Part shown: positions 47,659 to 59,503 of the stretch, piece by piece
Layout: every line of letters starts with the position of its first letter
How positions within the stretch are numbered: position 1 is the stretch's first letter
Source of the DNA: Cornus controversa
Taxonomy: Eukaryota; Streptophyta; Magnoliopsida; Cornales; Cornaceae
DNA length: 64,000 nucleotides
NCBI GenBank assembly: GCA_026545225.1
Contig: CM048849.1
Coordinates: forward strand, 34,060,836-34,124,835
Direction of reading: 5' to 3'
The notes under the pieces: model-generated
The model's database searches: none
What the model was told of the DNA's origin: nothing
Seen by the model: the letters and a program-made list of their open reading frames with translations, nothing else
Position numbers and translations under genes: made by a program

Positions 47659-49111
47659 TGATTCGTGTGTGAGTGTGACTCAAAAAGTATATCAATTAAA
47701 AATTTTCACACTTCGCAATAGAACGAATTCCTTGCAGAATAGGGCTATCGAAAGGGGTATCGTACCTCAGAGATTATGGTCTGATGAGTTGGAATACGGA
47801 ATTAATTCTAATTAAATTTATAAAGATAAGAATTCTGATTTTAAACTAATTAAAAAGTAAAATAAAGTAAATCAAAGTAAATAGATAGTGAAGATAATAT
47901 GAGAGAAATCTAGGTTATTTGACTTCACCACTAACTTCCACAATCAATGGTCAATTGAATCAACTATGGGGAATTATATCATGCATAAGTGGTGTTGGTG
48001 GCTACAAGCTCACCTTCATCCGTCAACAAGATAACATATGATTAAGGCTAAGTCATGGACTATCTTAGATTGGCATGGGCCATCTGCCTAACTACTCTAA
48101 TCTAGGGTGCAGTATGGTTCATCTTCTCTAGGCATAATCCATCAAAGCTCTTAATAATATATTCAGTGATTACCATTGTGTAATAATCGCTCTCATAATC
48201 ACAGAAAACAAGAGAGATTGAGTTCAATAACAACAACTAAACATCTAAGACAAGATAAGAAATCATTGAGATTGAATTTACAAGACTTTTATTGTTTAAT
48301 TCTATAATAAGAATCCTCTGAATTACACAATCTATGCATGTATATAAAGGTCCCCAATAATTAAAACAATCAAACCATTGATGTTTTGTTAGGGCTACAT
48401 CAAAACCCTAGTGAATGAACTAGCCGCTCATGGTAGAAGAAGAAGCTTCAACTGTTGAGGAAGAATGCATCATCTTCATGAATTATGCGTATGACTTCGT
48501 TCTCCAATGGCTCTGCAAATATGTTTCTGTTCTTTTCTCAGCCCTCTCCAATCTCTCTCTGTAATCTCCCAAACTCAGCCTCTTATTCTTCACTTTCTTC
48601 CCCAAGAGAATACACCAAAGTCTTAATCCAATTAGAAATAAATTAGGGTTTCCCGCAGCACTAATCAGGTGGGTTTTTCCTGCTGACTTCGGCCTAACTT
48701 TTGACCCACTAGAAGTCCGATTTATGAAATTTTCGTGAAATTATGTCGATTTGAGGCTCGGAAATAAGACTTCTGGTCCGTTTTCCAAAACAGGATTAAG
48801 ACTGTATTATGAGTAGATTTGGGCTTCAGGCCCGAAACCTTCTTAAGCAGCTGTAATTCTCTTGGACCTCTTTCTTGGGCTGATTTGAGTTGAAATAAAT
48901 GGTTGAGTGAATCTCCTTGATGTAGGTTTCATCTCACCATCTTGGATGACTTCTTTAAAAGCCCAAAAGCTTGGTTTTAACTGAAATAATCATTAAGGCC
49001 CTGAAAATACAGAAAACACTAAAACGAAGTAAAATCACAAAATAATCTATCACTAAGAGAATAAAATACATAAGTTAAAAGGCTAGAATGCGTAACATTC
49101 AACGCCGATCA
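47659..49111 (-). repeat. 5' LTR of the Athila element
   Basis: 1453 bp. On the minus strand it starts TGATCGGCGTTGAATG and ends CACACACGAATCA. It contains GCTCATGGTAGAAGAAGAAG around 48424-48445. Confidence 0.92.
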
Positions 49112-49460
49112 GTACTAGAAAGGGGGCAGAATGATCAACTGCTTAAACAAAATCTGAATCTCCTGGAAGAAAAGAGGGAGGCAGCTCAGATGAGGCTTGT
49201 GTCCTATCAGAGGATGATCAAAAATAGTTATGATAAAAAGATGAGACACCGTGCATTTAGTCTGGGAGATTAGGTACTACAGAAAGTCACAGAGAATACA
49301 GAGGAATGTAATGTTGGAAAATTCACAGCAAAATGGGAAGACCTATATGAAGTCACTGAAGTGATTCGGAAAAGTACATACAAGCTTTGCAGAGTTAGTG
49401 ATGTAGAGAAAATTCACAAGCCTTGGAATGCAACCAATTTAAAAAGGTATTATGTTTGAA
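49112..49460 (+). pseudogene. Tat polyprotein C-terminus
   Basis: It reads LLEEKREAAQMRLVSYQRMI then NSYDKKMRHRAFSLGD, and ends with KFTAKWEDLYEV, STYKLCRV and PWNATNLKRYYV. This is the integrase C-terminal tail typical of Tat elements. It is a relic. Confidence 0.8.
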
Positions 49461-49659
49461 TTCTAGCATACTAGAATTAGATTATTCCTTTTTCACAGTG
49501 TATCTTTTGACTTTCCCAAAAATAGAAAAGTCTTATAATAAAAAGTACATTTTTTAGAAAGTACTTTGCTGTCAAAAGGATAAAGGACATGGTCCCACAT
49601 CAAGAAAAAAATTTCATACTTTGTAATAAATAAAGAGTGAAATCAAACTCTACAGTCGT

Positions 49660-49711
49660 GGCAAGACATGGCCGCTATGCAAGAATGCATGCACAACGGC
49701 ACTGTCTTGCC
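49660..49711. repeat. Hairpin 1 in the Tat 3' region
   Basis: GGCAAGACA pairs with TGTCTTGCC and GGCCG with CGGC; the centre holds ATGCAAGAATGCAT. It lies within a ~140-bp segment (49580-49720) that is loosely repeated at 49955-50090. Confidence 0.65.
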
Positions 49712-50030
49712 CTATATTTGCCTTTACCTCAAAGGTACTTAGCCCTCAAGGCGATTGGTTGCAAATTCTGTATAACATTATTTCCCAAATTCATTTAGGA
49801 AAATCATGCATTTAAGCTCAATAAATTAAAACTTAGTGTTTAAACTTTGGCAATACAGCCTTTATTCCTCCTAAAAATGAGTAATGTACTTTCTTTGGAA
49901 TTGACCTTACAAGCAATGAGAGTCATTTTTCAGTTGTTTATTATTAAAGGTGAGTGGACATAGTCCCACACCGGATAAAATTCTTTGTGTTTCGTCCTAT
50001 ATAAAAGAAAATAGGTGGCATTAAAGTCAT

Positions 50031-50081
50031 GGCAAGATAGGGTACCACGCAGAAAAATATACGTGGTACCATTCTCTTGCC
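50031..50081. repeat. Hairpin 2 in the Tat 3' region
   Basis: GGCAAGA pairs with TCTTGCC and GGTACCACG with CGTGGTACC around an AT-rich loop. It occupies the same relative place as hairpin 1 in the second copy of the segment. Confidence 0.7.
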
Positions 50082-50103
50082 AACTTTTGTGATAACAAAA
50101 AAT

Positions 50104-50210
50104 GACCAATTTTTTTTAAAAAAGGCCATAGGACCAATTAAGCTAAGGTTTCAAACAACCAATCACTTATTAAAATTAAGGTCATTCCATGACCAATCAT
50201 TTATTAAAGC
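50104..50210. repeat. ~33-bp tandem array of the Tat element, left part
   Basis: Units such as AAGCTAAGGTTTCAAACAAC + CAATCACTTATT. The array is split here by the insertion of the LTR element 50211-55091 and resumes at 55092. Confidence 0.85.
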
Positions 50211-50380
50211 TGTTGGCACCCAAATATGGCGCCACTTGGCAGACAATTTTGGGGTTGTTTGGGGTGAATAGTTAAGGCCGATTGAGAGTCCATCACAAAG
50301 AGAATTCTGAGGTTTAAAGGACTCCTAACAAGCTATCTTAAGACAAAACTTAGCTGGCATATGGATAGTGTGGGGGTATA

Positions 50381-50421
<41 letters not shown>

Positions 50422-51433
50422 AGCTCGTACAGGTTTGAAGCAAGGAGTCTATGCAATTTGGGATTCTAATTAAGCTGATACAAAATAGAAGACTAGAGTA
50501 GATGCATACGAAGAGTTGTGATGAGGTTAAACTTGGACAGAACTCTTATACTTAAGCTACTACTATGAAGGGGATAGAGTCATTCACACTTTGGACTCGA
50601 GATTAAGTGTAATTATTGGTGGACTTTTAATGAATAAGGACTCTAATAATCAAGTTACAACCATCAAGCTGTATAGAATATACGTATACATAGTTTGTGT
50701 ATACACATGGATAGTTGGCATCAAACAAGGACTCTTATGAGTTTCGTGCATAATAAAAGACTGGACTGAACATACACTCTAGGATGAGTATAGGTACTGG
50801 TGGACTCTTCATGAAGGGGGACTCCAACAATTCTGTTATATTAGGAAAGGAAAAAAATGTGGATAACTTTGAGCTAAGTATGGACTTTTGTATGGAGAGG
50901 CTGATGAACTATCAACAATATTTTCTTTGTTATTTTTTTTTTCGTAATTATCTTGTACTCTAGAAGGAATACAAGTGATGTACTCAACTTCTTCTATAAA
51001 TAACTAAACAGAACTTTATATTAAGGGTTCCCAACAACCACCTCAAAATAATTGCATTACATGCAATCTATCTCTCTCACAATATTCTCCCAGAATATTG
51101 CTTTGTTTCTTACTTGATCTACATCTCTCTCAATTTTCTTTCTCTCGGCCTCCTCTAATCTATCCGTCAGTCTACTTTCCCCTCTTTCTACCTCCCTCCT
51201 TCTATAATTCAGTCTCACAATTCTTTGCACATGGTTAAAAGTCCTTTTAATTGAGGAAAGGAAAGATCTCAATAGGAGTTTCATATTCTCTCTCCCTAGA
51301 CAATCGCCTGATCCAACAAAACTTCCAAAGGAGATACTTGTGTTCGATCAAGCTATTTACATCGAGCTGACACTAAGGCTCTGGCACACCCATAATCAAT
51401 CAGCTAACTTGGCTAATTCATTATAACCGAACA
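50211..51433 (+). repeat. 5' LTR of the 4.9-kb element
   Basis: 1223 bp. It contains TCTTCTATAAATAACTAAAC (likely TATA box, 50990-51009) and a pyrimidine-rich run at 51066-51200. Confidence 0.9.
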
Positions 51434-52825
51434 TATTTTGGGACACCCGGTGGGACAAAAAAAGTGCTAAAAGGATTGCAATTGAAGGATTGCAATGCTG
51501 AGGGCTAATGTTCTTCTTAATGTGTTGCGTACATCCTTGCCTCAATCATCAGCCGTCCTTTTCGACAGGCTAATTTTGAATATTAATTATGTTGTTAAGG
51601 AACCGTCTTCTTAGCTAATATCTCAATATTCTGTTTAGCAATGTGGTGTCCCGCCACCGATGAAAGAAAAAGCTACATGTTCATTAAAGGATGTGACCAA
51701 CAGGATAAGTGATCTTCTTGTCATGTGGTGCGATCCATGTCTCGATCAACAACCGTCATTCTTGATAAGATTATTCAAACGATCAATGATGAGTATGAGG
51801 AATGGGAATCTCAACTGACATCTCAATATTATATGGTTCAGCCACCATCGCTGAATCAACCACCAATAACAGATCAGCCACAAGGTTAGTCTAATTATAA
51901 TCAGCCACCTCCGACACTCGGGGGGCAGCCGATGGTTACTTGGCTAGAAGATTGGTCTTAGAATCATCAACCACCAGCGGCTAATCAGCAGCCAATGGTA
52001 AATGAAAAAAGATGAATTAATCAGCCAGCCCAAGACAGAGGCCAGTTGGCTGATTCAGATAATCAAGAATGTGATCTGGCCGACAGAAGAGTTGGTCGAT
52101 CAATTTATTGTTTAGACATTATAAATGAGGATGAGTATTCTAAAGGATACAAAAATTTTACTGGAGAAGATAGCCAATTAGAGGCTGAACAAATCAGCCA
52201 ATCTAATGTTTAGAACCCTCAAATCGATTAGGCTCTATGACATATAAGGAGGTTTCTCGGCCAGTAGGAGAATTTCTTCAGCAAACTCAAGCCACCTGCT
52301 CAGTTGCAAGTGTCTTAGCCAGAACATTCATTAGAAGAAAGTGAGGAAAGTTATTGTCTTCTAATTTTTTCTAAGAAACCATACATTTTACCAAAGGAGT
52401 TTCGTGCTAAACATAAATCTTCTGATCCCAAAGGACAACAAAATGGGATGGAGATGAAGCCAATCACGCAGGTGAAAACAAATCGGCTAGAATATCAGAA
52501 TGCTAGGCCGAGAGTGATATCTAATTCTCAGCTACAACAATCATTGGCTGAAAGATTTCTCTTATCTCATCTTCCTCGATCGAAGTTCAAGAAAAGACGG
52601 GGACAAATGAGGAAATGGATGTCAAACATGGTTAGGATAAGAGGAAAAAGGCAAAAAAGGAATAATCAACCACCAGTGGCTAATCAGCTGTAAGTGATAA
52701 ATGAAAAAAAAAGAACTAATCAGCCAGCCAAGGACAAAGGCAAGTTGGCTGATTCAAAAAATTAGCTAAGTTATTTTCTTTCAATTCTGGAAGAAGACCC
52801 AAATAAAGGTTTTGATGGAGAAAGC

Positions 52826-53400
52826 ATGGCTGATCATCTATGTATTTGCTTAAAAAATGAGGAAATTCGTCCTCCACGTAAACCTCCAGACCTTGGGGGG
52901 CAACGAGATTCATTAGAGACGAAAGTAGCTTCATGGAAGAAAATAAATCGGCCAGTTAATACACAGTTTTATGTGGCCGATTCTATTCTTCCTAGTGGCA
53001 ATTGTATGGTAGGAATACCAGCATCAACCAGTACAAAGAAGAGCTTGGCTGATCATAACTTCAAAGACTGGCTGAAAGACATCGACCGACCAATAATCAA
53101 GATGAGTCTAAAGGGGTAAAGCATAGCTGATCAGCCATGTATTTGTTTAGATAGTGAAGAACTTTGTCCTCCACGTAAACCTCTAGACCCAGGGGGGCAA
53201 CGAAATTAGATAGAGGTGAAATTAGACATATGGAAGAAAATAAATCGACCATTCAATACAAAGTTCTCTATGGCCGATTTCATGGTGCATAATGAAAATT
53301 GTAAGACTGGAATACCAGCATCGGCCAATGTGAAAAAAAGCTTGGCTGATGTTGACTTGACAAAATTGCCCAAAGATGTATATTAGTCGAGGATTGAACT
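52826..53400 (+). repeat. Direct repeat of ~285 bp inside the 4.9-kb element, readable as protein
   Basis: 52826-53119 and 53127-53400 are diverged copies. Both read ADxxCICLxxEExxPPRKPxD-GGQR, then KKINRPxNTxFxxAD, then GIPASxxxKKSLAD. A shorter phrase around AATCAGCCACC and TTGGCTGAT recurs across 51840-53620. I do not recognise the protein. Conservation of the reading frame between copies suggests it was once translated. Confidence 0.65.
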
Positions 53401-53840
53401 TCATTGGCCGATAAATGAAGAAATTCAAGTATATAGGGGCAATATTATTCTACAAGTAGGTCTATCGGCCAACATGACATTGCATAATAATTTAATCCTG
53501 GCTTATCATAACTATGCTATAATAAATTTGGGTAGATGGTTGGCCGATGGCTGTAAGCCAAATTTTTGGCAGGCTATTCAAGAATTGTTATCAGCCAACC
53601 TTAAAGGGTGGAATAATATGATCAGCCAGTGTAGTAGGGCTAACTTAAAATAAAGACCACCTTAATAGTAATCCAGAATAAAGAAAGTGCACATTGTGTT
53701 GAGGTCCTATTATTTATCATTCCCTTACAAGTCCTAGCTTGATTAGCCATGGTTATGAAAAGTTCCTTCTAATATAATTTTAAATTTCAAAAATCTTATT
53801 GGCTCGATCAACCATAAGACATTTGAAATTGGGGGACAAT

Positions 53841-55091
53841 TGTTGGCACCCAAATATGGCGCCACTTGGCAGCCAATTTTGGGGTTGTTTGGGGTGAATA
53901 GTTAAGGCCTATTGGGAGTCCATCCCAAAGAGAACTATGAGGTTTAAAGGAATCCTAACAAGCTATCTTAAGACAAAAACTTAGCTGACATATGGATAGT
54001 GTGGTTACGTATACCTATATATATATATACATATATATATCTATATTGTTAGCTCATATAGGTTTGAAGCAAGGAGTCTATGCACTTTGGGGTTCTAATT
54101 AAGCTGATACAAAATAGAAGATTGGAGTAGATGCATACGAAGAGTTGTTATGAGGTTAAGCTTGGACAAAACTCTTATACTTAAGCTACTACTGTGAAGG
54201 GGATAGAGTCATTCACACTTTGGACTCTAGATTAAGTGTAAGTATTGGTGGACTTTTAATTAATAAGGACTTTAATAATCAAGTTACAACCATCAAGCTG
54301 TACAGAATATAAGTATGCATAGTTTGTGTATACACATGGATAGTTATCATTAAACAAGGACTCTTATGAGTTTCGTGCATAATAAAAGACTGGACTGAAC
54401 ATGGACTCTAGGATGAGTATAGGTATTGGTGGACTCTTTATGCAGGAGGACTCTAACAATTCTACTATATTAAGAAAGGGAAAGACTGTGGATAACTTTG
54501 AGTTGAGTATGGACTTTTTTATAGAGAGGTTGATGAACTATCAATAATGTTTTCTTTGTTATTTTGTTTACGTAATTATCTTGTACTCTAGATGGAATAC
54601 AAGTGATGTACTCAGCTTCTTCTATAAACAAATAAACAGAACTCTGTATTAAGGGTTTCCAACAATCACCACAAAATAATTGCATCATATGCAATCTATC
54701 TCTGTCACAATATTCTGCCAGAATATTGCTCTTTTCTTACTCGATCTACATCTCCCTCAATTTTCTTGCTCTCGGCCTCCTCCAATCCGTCTGTTAGTTT
54801 ACTTCTCCCTCTTTCTACCTCCCTCCTTGCTATCTCCCTCCTTCTACCTCCATCAGTCTACAATTAAGTCTCATAATTCTTTGCACACGGTTAAAAGTCC
54901 TCTTAATTGAGGCAAGGAAAGAACTCAATAGGGAGTTTTGTATTCTCTCTCCCTAGCCAATCGCCTAATCCAACAAGACTTCTAAAGGAGATACTTGTGT
55001 TTGATCAAGTTGTTTACATCGAGCTGACATTACAACTCTAACACGACCGTAATCAATCGGCATACTTGGCTGACTCATTTATAACCAAACA
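53841..55091 (+). repeat. 3' LTR of the 4.9-kb element
   Basis: 1251 bp, pairs with 50211-51433. The TATA region TCTTCTATAAACAAATAAAC is conserved near 54620. Confidence 0.9.
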
Positions 55092-56440
55092 AAAGCTAAG
55101 GTCTTAAACGACTGATCGCTTATAAAAAAGAGGCCATAGACCCAATCAAACTAATGTCTCAAACGACCGATCACTTATTGAACCTAAGGTCATTTCATGA
55201 CCAATCGCTTATTAAAGCTAAGGTCTTAAATGACCAATCACTTATAAAAAAAAGAGGCTATAGGCCCAATCAAGCTAAGGTCTCAAATGACCGATCACTT
55301 ATTAAAGCTAAGGTCATTCACGACCAATCACTTATTAAAGCTAAGGTCTTAAACGACCGATTGCTTATAAAAAAGTGGTCATAGACCTAATCAAGCTAAG
55401 GTCTCAAACGACCGATCACTTATTAAAGTTAAGGTCTTAAATGATCGATTGCTTATAAATAAATAAATAAAAATAGGTCATAGGCCCAATCAAGCTAAGG
55501 TCTTGAACGACCGATCACTTATTAAAGCTAAGGTCTCAAACGATCGATCACTTATTAAAGCTCAGGTCTTAAACGATCAATCGCTTATTAAAGCTAAGAT
55601 CATTTCACGACCAATCACTTATTAAAGCTAGGGTCTTAAACGACCAATCGCTTATAAAAAAGAGGTCATAGGTCCAATCAAGCTAAGGTCTCAAACGATC
55701 GATCGCTTATTAAAGCTAATGTCTTAAATGATCAATCGCTTATTAAAGCTAAGGTCATTTCACAACCAATCGTTTATTAAAGCTAAGGTCTTAAACGACC
55801 GATCTTTTATAAAAAAAGAGGCCATAGGCCCAATCGAGATAAAGTCTGAACGATTGATTGCTTACAAAAATAACCATTGAGCCCACTAAAGCTAAGGTAT
55901 GAATGATCAATCGCTTACAAAAAAAAAGGCCATAGGCCCAATCAAGCTAAGGTTTGAACAACCGATCGCTTACAAAAAAAAGAAGGCATAGGCCCAATAA
56001 AGCTAAGGTCTGAACAACCGATCACTTACAAAAATAGGCATTGAGCCCACTAAAGCCAAGGTCTAAACGACCGATCACTTACAAAAATAGACATTAGTCC
56101 CACTAAAGCTAAGGTCTAAACGATCGATTGGTTACAAAAAAAGAGGTCATTGGTCCAATCAAGCTAAGGTCTTAAACAACCAATCAGTTATTAAAGCTAA
56201 GGTCTCAAAGTGACCGATCACTTATAAAAAAAAGGTCATGCGCCCAATAAAACTAAGGTCTTAAATGATCGATCGCTTAAGAAGAGCTAAGGTCTCAACG
56301 ACTGAACACATGCAAACAAAAGGCATTGAATCCCCCCAAAATCAAGGTCATGATGATCGATCATTTACAGGAAAAGCAGCCAAACGCCATAAGTCGATCG
56401 CTTAAAAAAGTCCCCTGCCAAGCTCCATAATAAAGAAAGA
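55092..56440. repeat. ~33-bp tandem array of the Tat 3' region, main part
   Basis: About 35-40 units of the form AAGCTAAGGTCTTAAACGAC + CGATCACTTATTA, alternating with a variant that carries AAAAAGAGGCCATAGGCCCA + ATC. Units become more diverged towards 56300. Higher-order order is visible: runs of the plain unit are followed by one variant unit. Such arrays in Tat/Ogre 3' regions are a known source of plant satellites. Confidence 0.9.
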
Positions 56441-56829
56441 TGAAACATCAAGTGTCGAACGCTGATCATTTGTGCAAAATTCTCAATTGATAAACAAAAT
56501 TGGAAAGGATTTTTCATTCTAAGAAAGGCTAAGGCCTAAGCCTACCCAAGCATTTGTTTGTTCGTGAATTATCAAGAGTAGAAGTACCAAACAGAATCAA
56601 GATAAAATGTTTGAAGAAACTGAAGTGTAAAAAAGAGTTATATAACTAATGAAGATGTTAATTACGGAAAGAGGGATAAAATTCAAGTTGTTCCTTCAAA
56701 AAAAATAAAAAAGCTCTAACTGAGCATTACAGAAAAAAAAAAGAAAAAAAAAAGAACACTACAAAAACTCAACCCTCGTGAGCTACCCCATCCTATTTGT
56801 TGAAATCCTAATTAAAAGAATCAACGATC

Positions 56830-57940
56830 AGAGTGCCTTTCTTGGCTTGCACTGGCAATTCTAGTGTGATATGATCAGACGGAATAGGAGAAGAGGGGAT
56901 AGTGACCAAAATAGAGGGGGCCGGAGCTGAGCATAAACTTTTGAGGAAGTTTGCAAACTTTCATTCAGCTTCACCAGCCTCAGGAATGGTGTACTCACTG
57001 GATGGTTCAATCCCCTGATCAGCATCAAACTCATCAAGATCTTGATAGTTTTGTTCAACTTCAAGTTTCCCTACTTGTTTGAAGCCATAACGAAAGCCAT
57101 CAGGAATCTTCAAAAATCGCTGATACATCTCAAGTCCTCCAGATTTATAGACCTATAACATAGCTTGGAGCTCAGCAGCCTTCTGTTCGACTTCCACATC
57201 CTTATGCTCAAAGTGAGCAATAGTCTTTTTCTTTTCAGCAAGAGACTTGGTGAGTGACTTCACCTTCCCCTTAAAGCTTTCGGCCTTACATCCGCTTAGT
57301 TGTTCGATCTCCAAAGCCTTACAGAAGGAGATAGTCATATAAGCACTCTGTATCACCATAAGTCAAGCGAAGTCAGGAAAAAAATACAAAAAAAGAAAAT
57401 GAACAAAAAGAGCAAATGAGGTAGCAGGACGAACCTCCATAATATGAAGATGCGCATTGGTAAGGAACTCATCCCTATTAGCTCCTTGTTGGCAGAGCTC
57501 ATCCCTAGGAAGCCAAATCCCCCTGGCAAGAGCCCCCATTACATTATGGTCAGGGGCAGCACAGTCCCCCACTATAAAAAAATGAGCCATTAGACTTTCT
57601 CAAATCTGGAGTCTACCATTCAATAAAGCCCATGAACGGCTCATCAGTAACACTGCTGGCAAGATCGATCAACATCAGAGTAGAAGAGAATAGGCTCTGA
57701 CCCTTTATAGCATCCGCTAGTAGTTTCTGGCACTTGGGCCCAGAAGAAGCCATTTTCTGAGGGGAAGAGGGCAACAGACTTGTTCTTGTTCTGTTTAGCC
57801 TTAAACCTCCCCTTAGCATTCTTAGCATTGAGATAGCCAGAAGTGGAAGATCCTCTCCTTGTCTTGGGCTTAGGCATCTCCATCTTAGAGTCTGAATCTA
57901 AAGCATCGTACAAGGAAGAAGAGTCAACCAAAGCGTTGCA
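56830..57940 (-). pseudogene. Antisense ORF of the Tat lineage, broken
   Basis: Open segments on the strand opposite to gag-pol, between the tandem array and the 3' LTR. In reading order: a basic N-terminal part rich in Lys/Ser (57931-57644), a segment NVMGALARGIWLPRDELCQQ (57590-57363), a Lys/Glu-rich coiled coil KSLTKSLAEKKKTIAHFEHK (57359-57153), then YQRFLKIPDGFRYGF and an acidic YQDLDEFDADQGIEPSDEY tail (57120-56990). The position and the gag-like, coiled-coil character fit the antisense ORF described in Grande, RIRE2 and Retand. Function unknown. It is broken. Confidence 0.7.
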
Positions 57941-59090
57941 AACTATAGCTTAAAGGTGGCGTGGCGACAGGAACTTCTTCACAGAATGACGAATATTCTA
58001 GAACTTTTCTTTCAAGAATTGAATCCAATCAGCTGCAAAAACAAAAGAGAAACAAAACAAAATTATGAGAAGAAAAGTAAAGAAAGTTGTTTAAGATCTC
58101 CTAGGGTATCTATAAAGAGACTTGCTAGATAGAGTGAAGGAAGAAATTATAGCATAACCAAAGGCATTGGGATAAGGAAGCATTGAGCAGCCCTAATGTT
58201 CCAAGCCCCTGTTCACCAAAATGAGTCTCTCCTTCCATAATTTATTAGATGTGGGAGTATCAAAACAAATTTTTATGTCCTTATTGAGGAATAGATGGTA
58301 TCAGTTATCCTTCGATCTAACTCGGTGGAGAGAATAGTAGAATAGAAGGTTGTTCAGATTCAAGTTCAGTTTATATACACGATTCAAAGAAAGTAAACAT
58401 GAAACAATGCGAAAGAAGTTAGGGTTTAACTAAAGCGGGGCAAGCTTCAATTTGAAAAGAACGAAACTATAGAAAGAATGAAGATAAAATCTAAAAGTCT
58501 TTAAATGAGAAGCCAAAAAAATACTTCGCATTTTTCAACTCCTTCCCCAACATTGTAATCAAAATCTAAAGGCTAACCCTCAATTATTACATCGCTGGAG
58601 ATGCAACATTCCTCCCTAATCCTCTCAATGTCAACCCACTACCTAGTCACCGGAGTAACAACCACACCCTAATCAGATGTGACTACTTCCCCAACAATAG
58701 CAGTAGGTTAGACAATTTCTACGATTTGAAGGGAGAAACTGGACATAGTGACTTTGTGATTATCAGAAAGAGTACGATCACTATCACTAGAAGAGATCAT
58801 AAAAAAGAAAAAGACATGGGTAAAAAGATAAAGACTGACCTGCGAAGACAAACCGGAACCAAGAAGTTCAAGAGAAAATAATAAGTTGCAAAAGATTTGT
58901 GGCTGAAAATAACGAAGTGTCAAGACAAAATGAAAAAGGTAATGTGAAGAAATCACTTACGTGCTCAGCGCCATCGTTATACCCCAACATTAATGAGGAC
59001 CCTCAATGCAAACAATGGGATCATGAAATTGCCTATAGAAATTCCCTCTAGCTTGGCCAAAGCTCATATTGAAGAGAATTGGGGGCAAAG
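57941..59090. other. Tat 3' terminal region upstream of the 3' LTR
   Basis: No gene recognised. It probably holds the promoter and leader of the antisense ORF (reading leftwards). It ends in a purine-rich AATTGGGGGCAAAG tract (59077-59090) that abuts the 3' LTR. Confidence 0.5.
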
Positions 59091-59498
59091 TGAGGGGAAT
59101 AATCCCCCAACCATTCACATAGGCCAACTGATATGCGAACAGACCAAACCCAAGAGGATGTGAGCCAAAGTATCAGTAGAAGTCCCAAATAATTAATTTA
59201 AAAGAAAGAATGGGCCTAGTCGCCCCTCTATGAGGCCAAAAAGGCCCAACTTAGACATAAGTCCAAACTCTATTAGGAATTGGAATCCTTGAGAGAAAAG
59301 ATAGTTGCAAATAAGAGATTTTGAATCCAAATAGGATTCAAATTTCAACTCATATAAATATCCAAAGAAGATTAATAAAAAAGGCTCCTTGAATCTGGAT
59401 CTCAATTGACCTCTGAAAAATATTATGTTTTGGATTTTATTGGGTGTGTGCATTGAATTAATTAGTAGAAATTAGATAAGCAATTTTCTATACCAATA
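59091..59498 (+). repeat. 3' LTR of the Tat element
   Basis: 408 bp, starting TGAGGGGAATAATCCCCC and ending TATACCAATA, followed by the target duplication GGGAT. Confidence 0.9.
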
Positions 59499-59503
59499 GG
59501 GAT

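Larger units (their letters stand above)
38314..49111 (-). mobile_element. Athila-lineage Ty3 retrotransposon, nested in Tat, broken
   Basis: On the minus strand: 5' LTR 49111-47659 (1453 bp), tRNA-Asp primer site 47653-47636, gag, protease, reverse transcriptase, RNase H, a spacer with palindromes, an env-like ORF region, a conserved non-coding 3' block, and the 3' LTR 39484-38314 (partial). LTRs start TGATCGGCGTTGAATGTTAC. By eye the shared part of the two LTRs differs at about 3 percent, so it is much younger than the host Tat element. Coding parts have several breaks. It is the only element here with long open gag and protease/RT frames. Confidence 0.9.
50211..55091 (+). mobile_element. 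4.9-kb LTR retrotransposon, family not determined, inside the Tat tandem array
   Basis: LTRs 50211-51433 and 53841-55091 begin TGTTGGCACCCAAATATGGC and end ACCGAACA/ACCAAACA, with a perfect target duplication AAAGC (50206-50210, 55092-55096). They differ at about 5-6 percent by eye. The region after the 5' LTR reads TTTTGGGACACCCGGTGGGA, a phrase seen after LTRs of non-autonomous plant elements; the primer tRNA is not clear to me. A GGGGGACAAT purine tract precedes the 3' LTR. The 2.4-kb internal region has no recognisable gag or pol, so I class it as non-autonomous and broken. Confidence 0.88.

Noticed and set aside
55154-55384. Plus-strand ORF of 76 codons in the tandem array
   Set aside because: It is only the ~33-bp repeat read through (LRSFHDQSLIKAK periodicity); no independent evidence for coding.
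55092-56440. Regular repeats considered as a CRISPR array
   Set aside because: This is plant nuclear DNA; repeats are contiguous, diverged and without unique spacers, and sit in a Tat 3' region.
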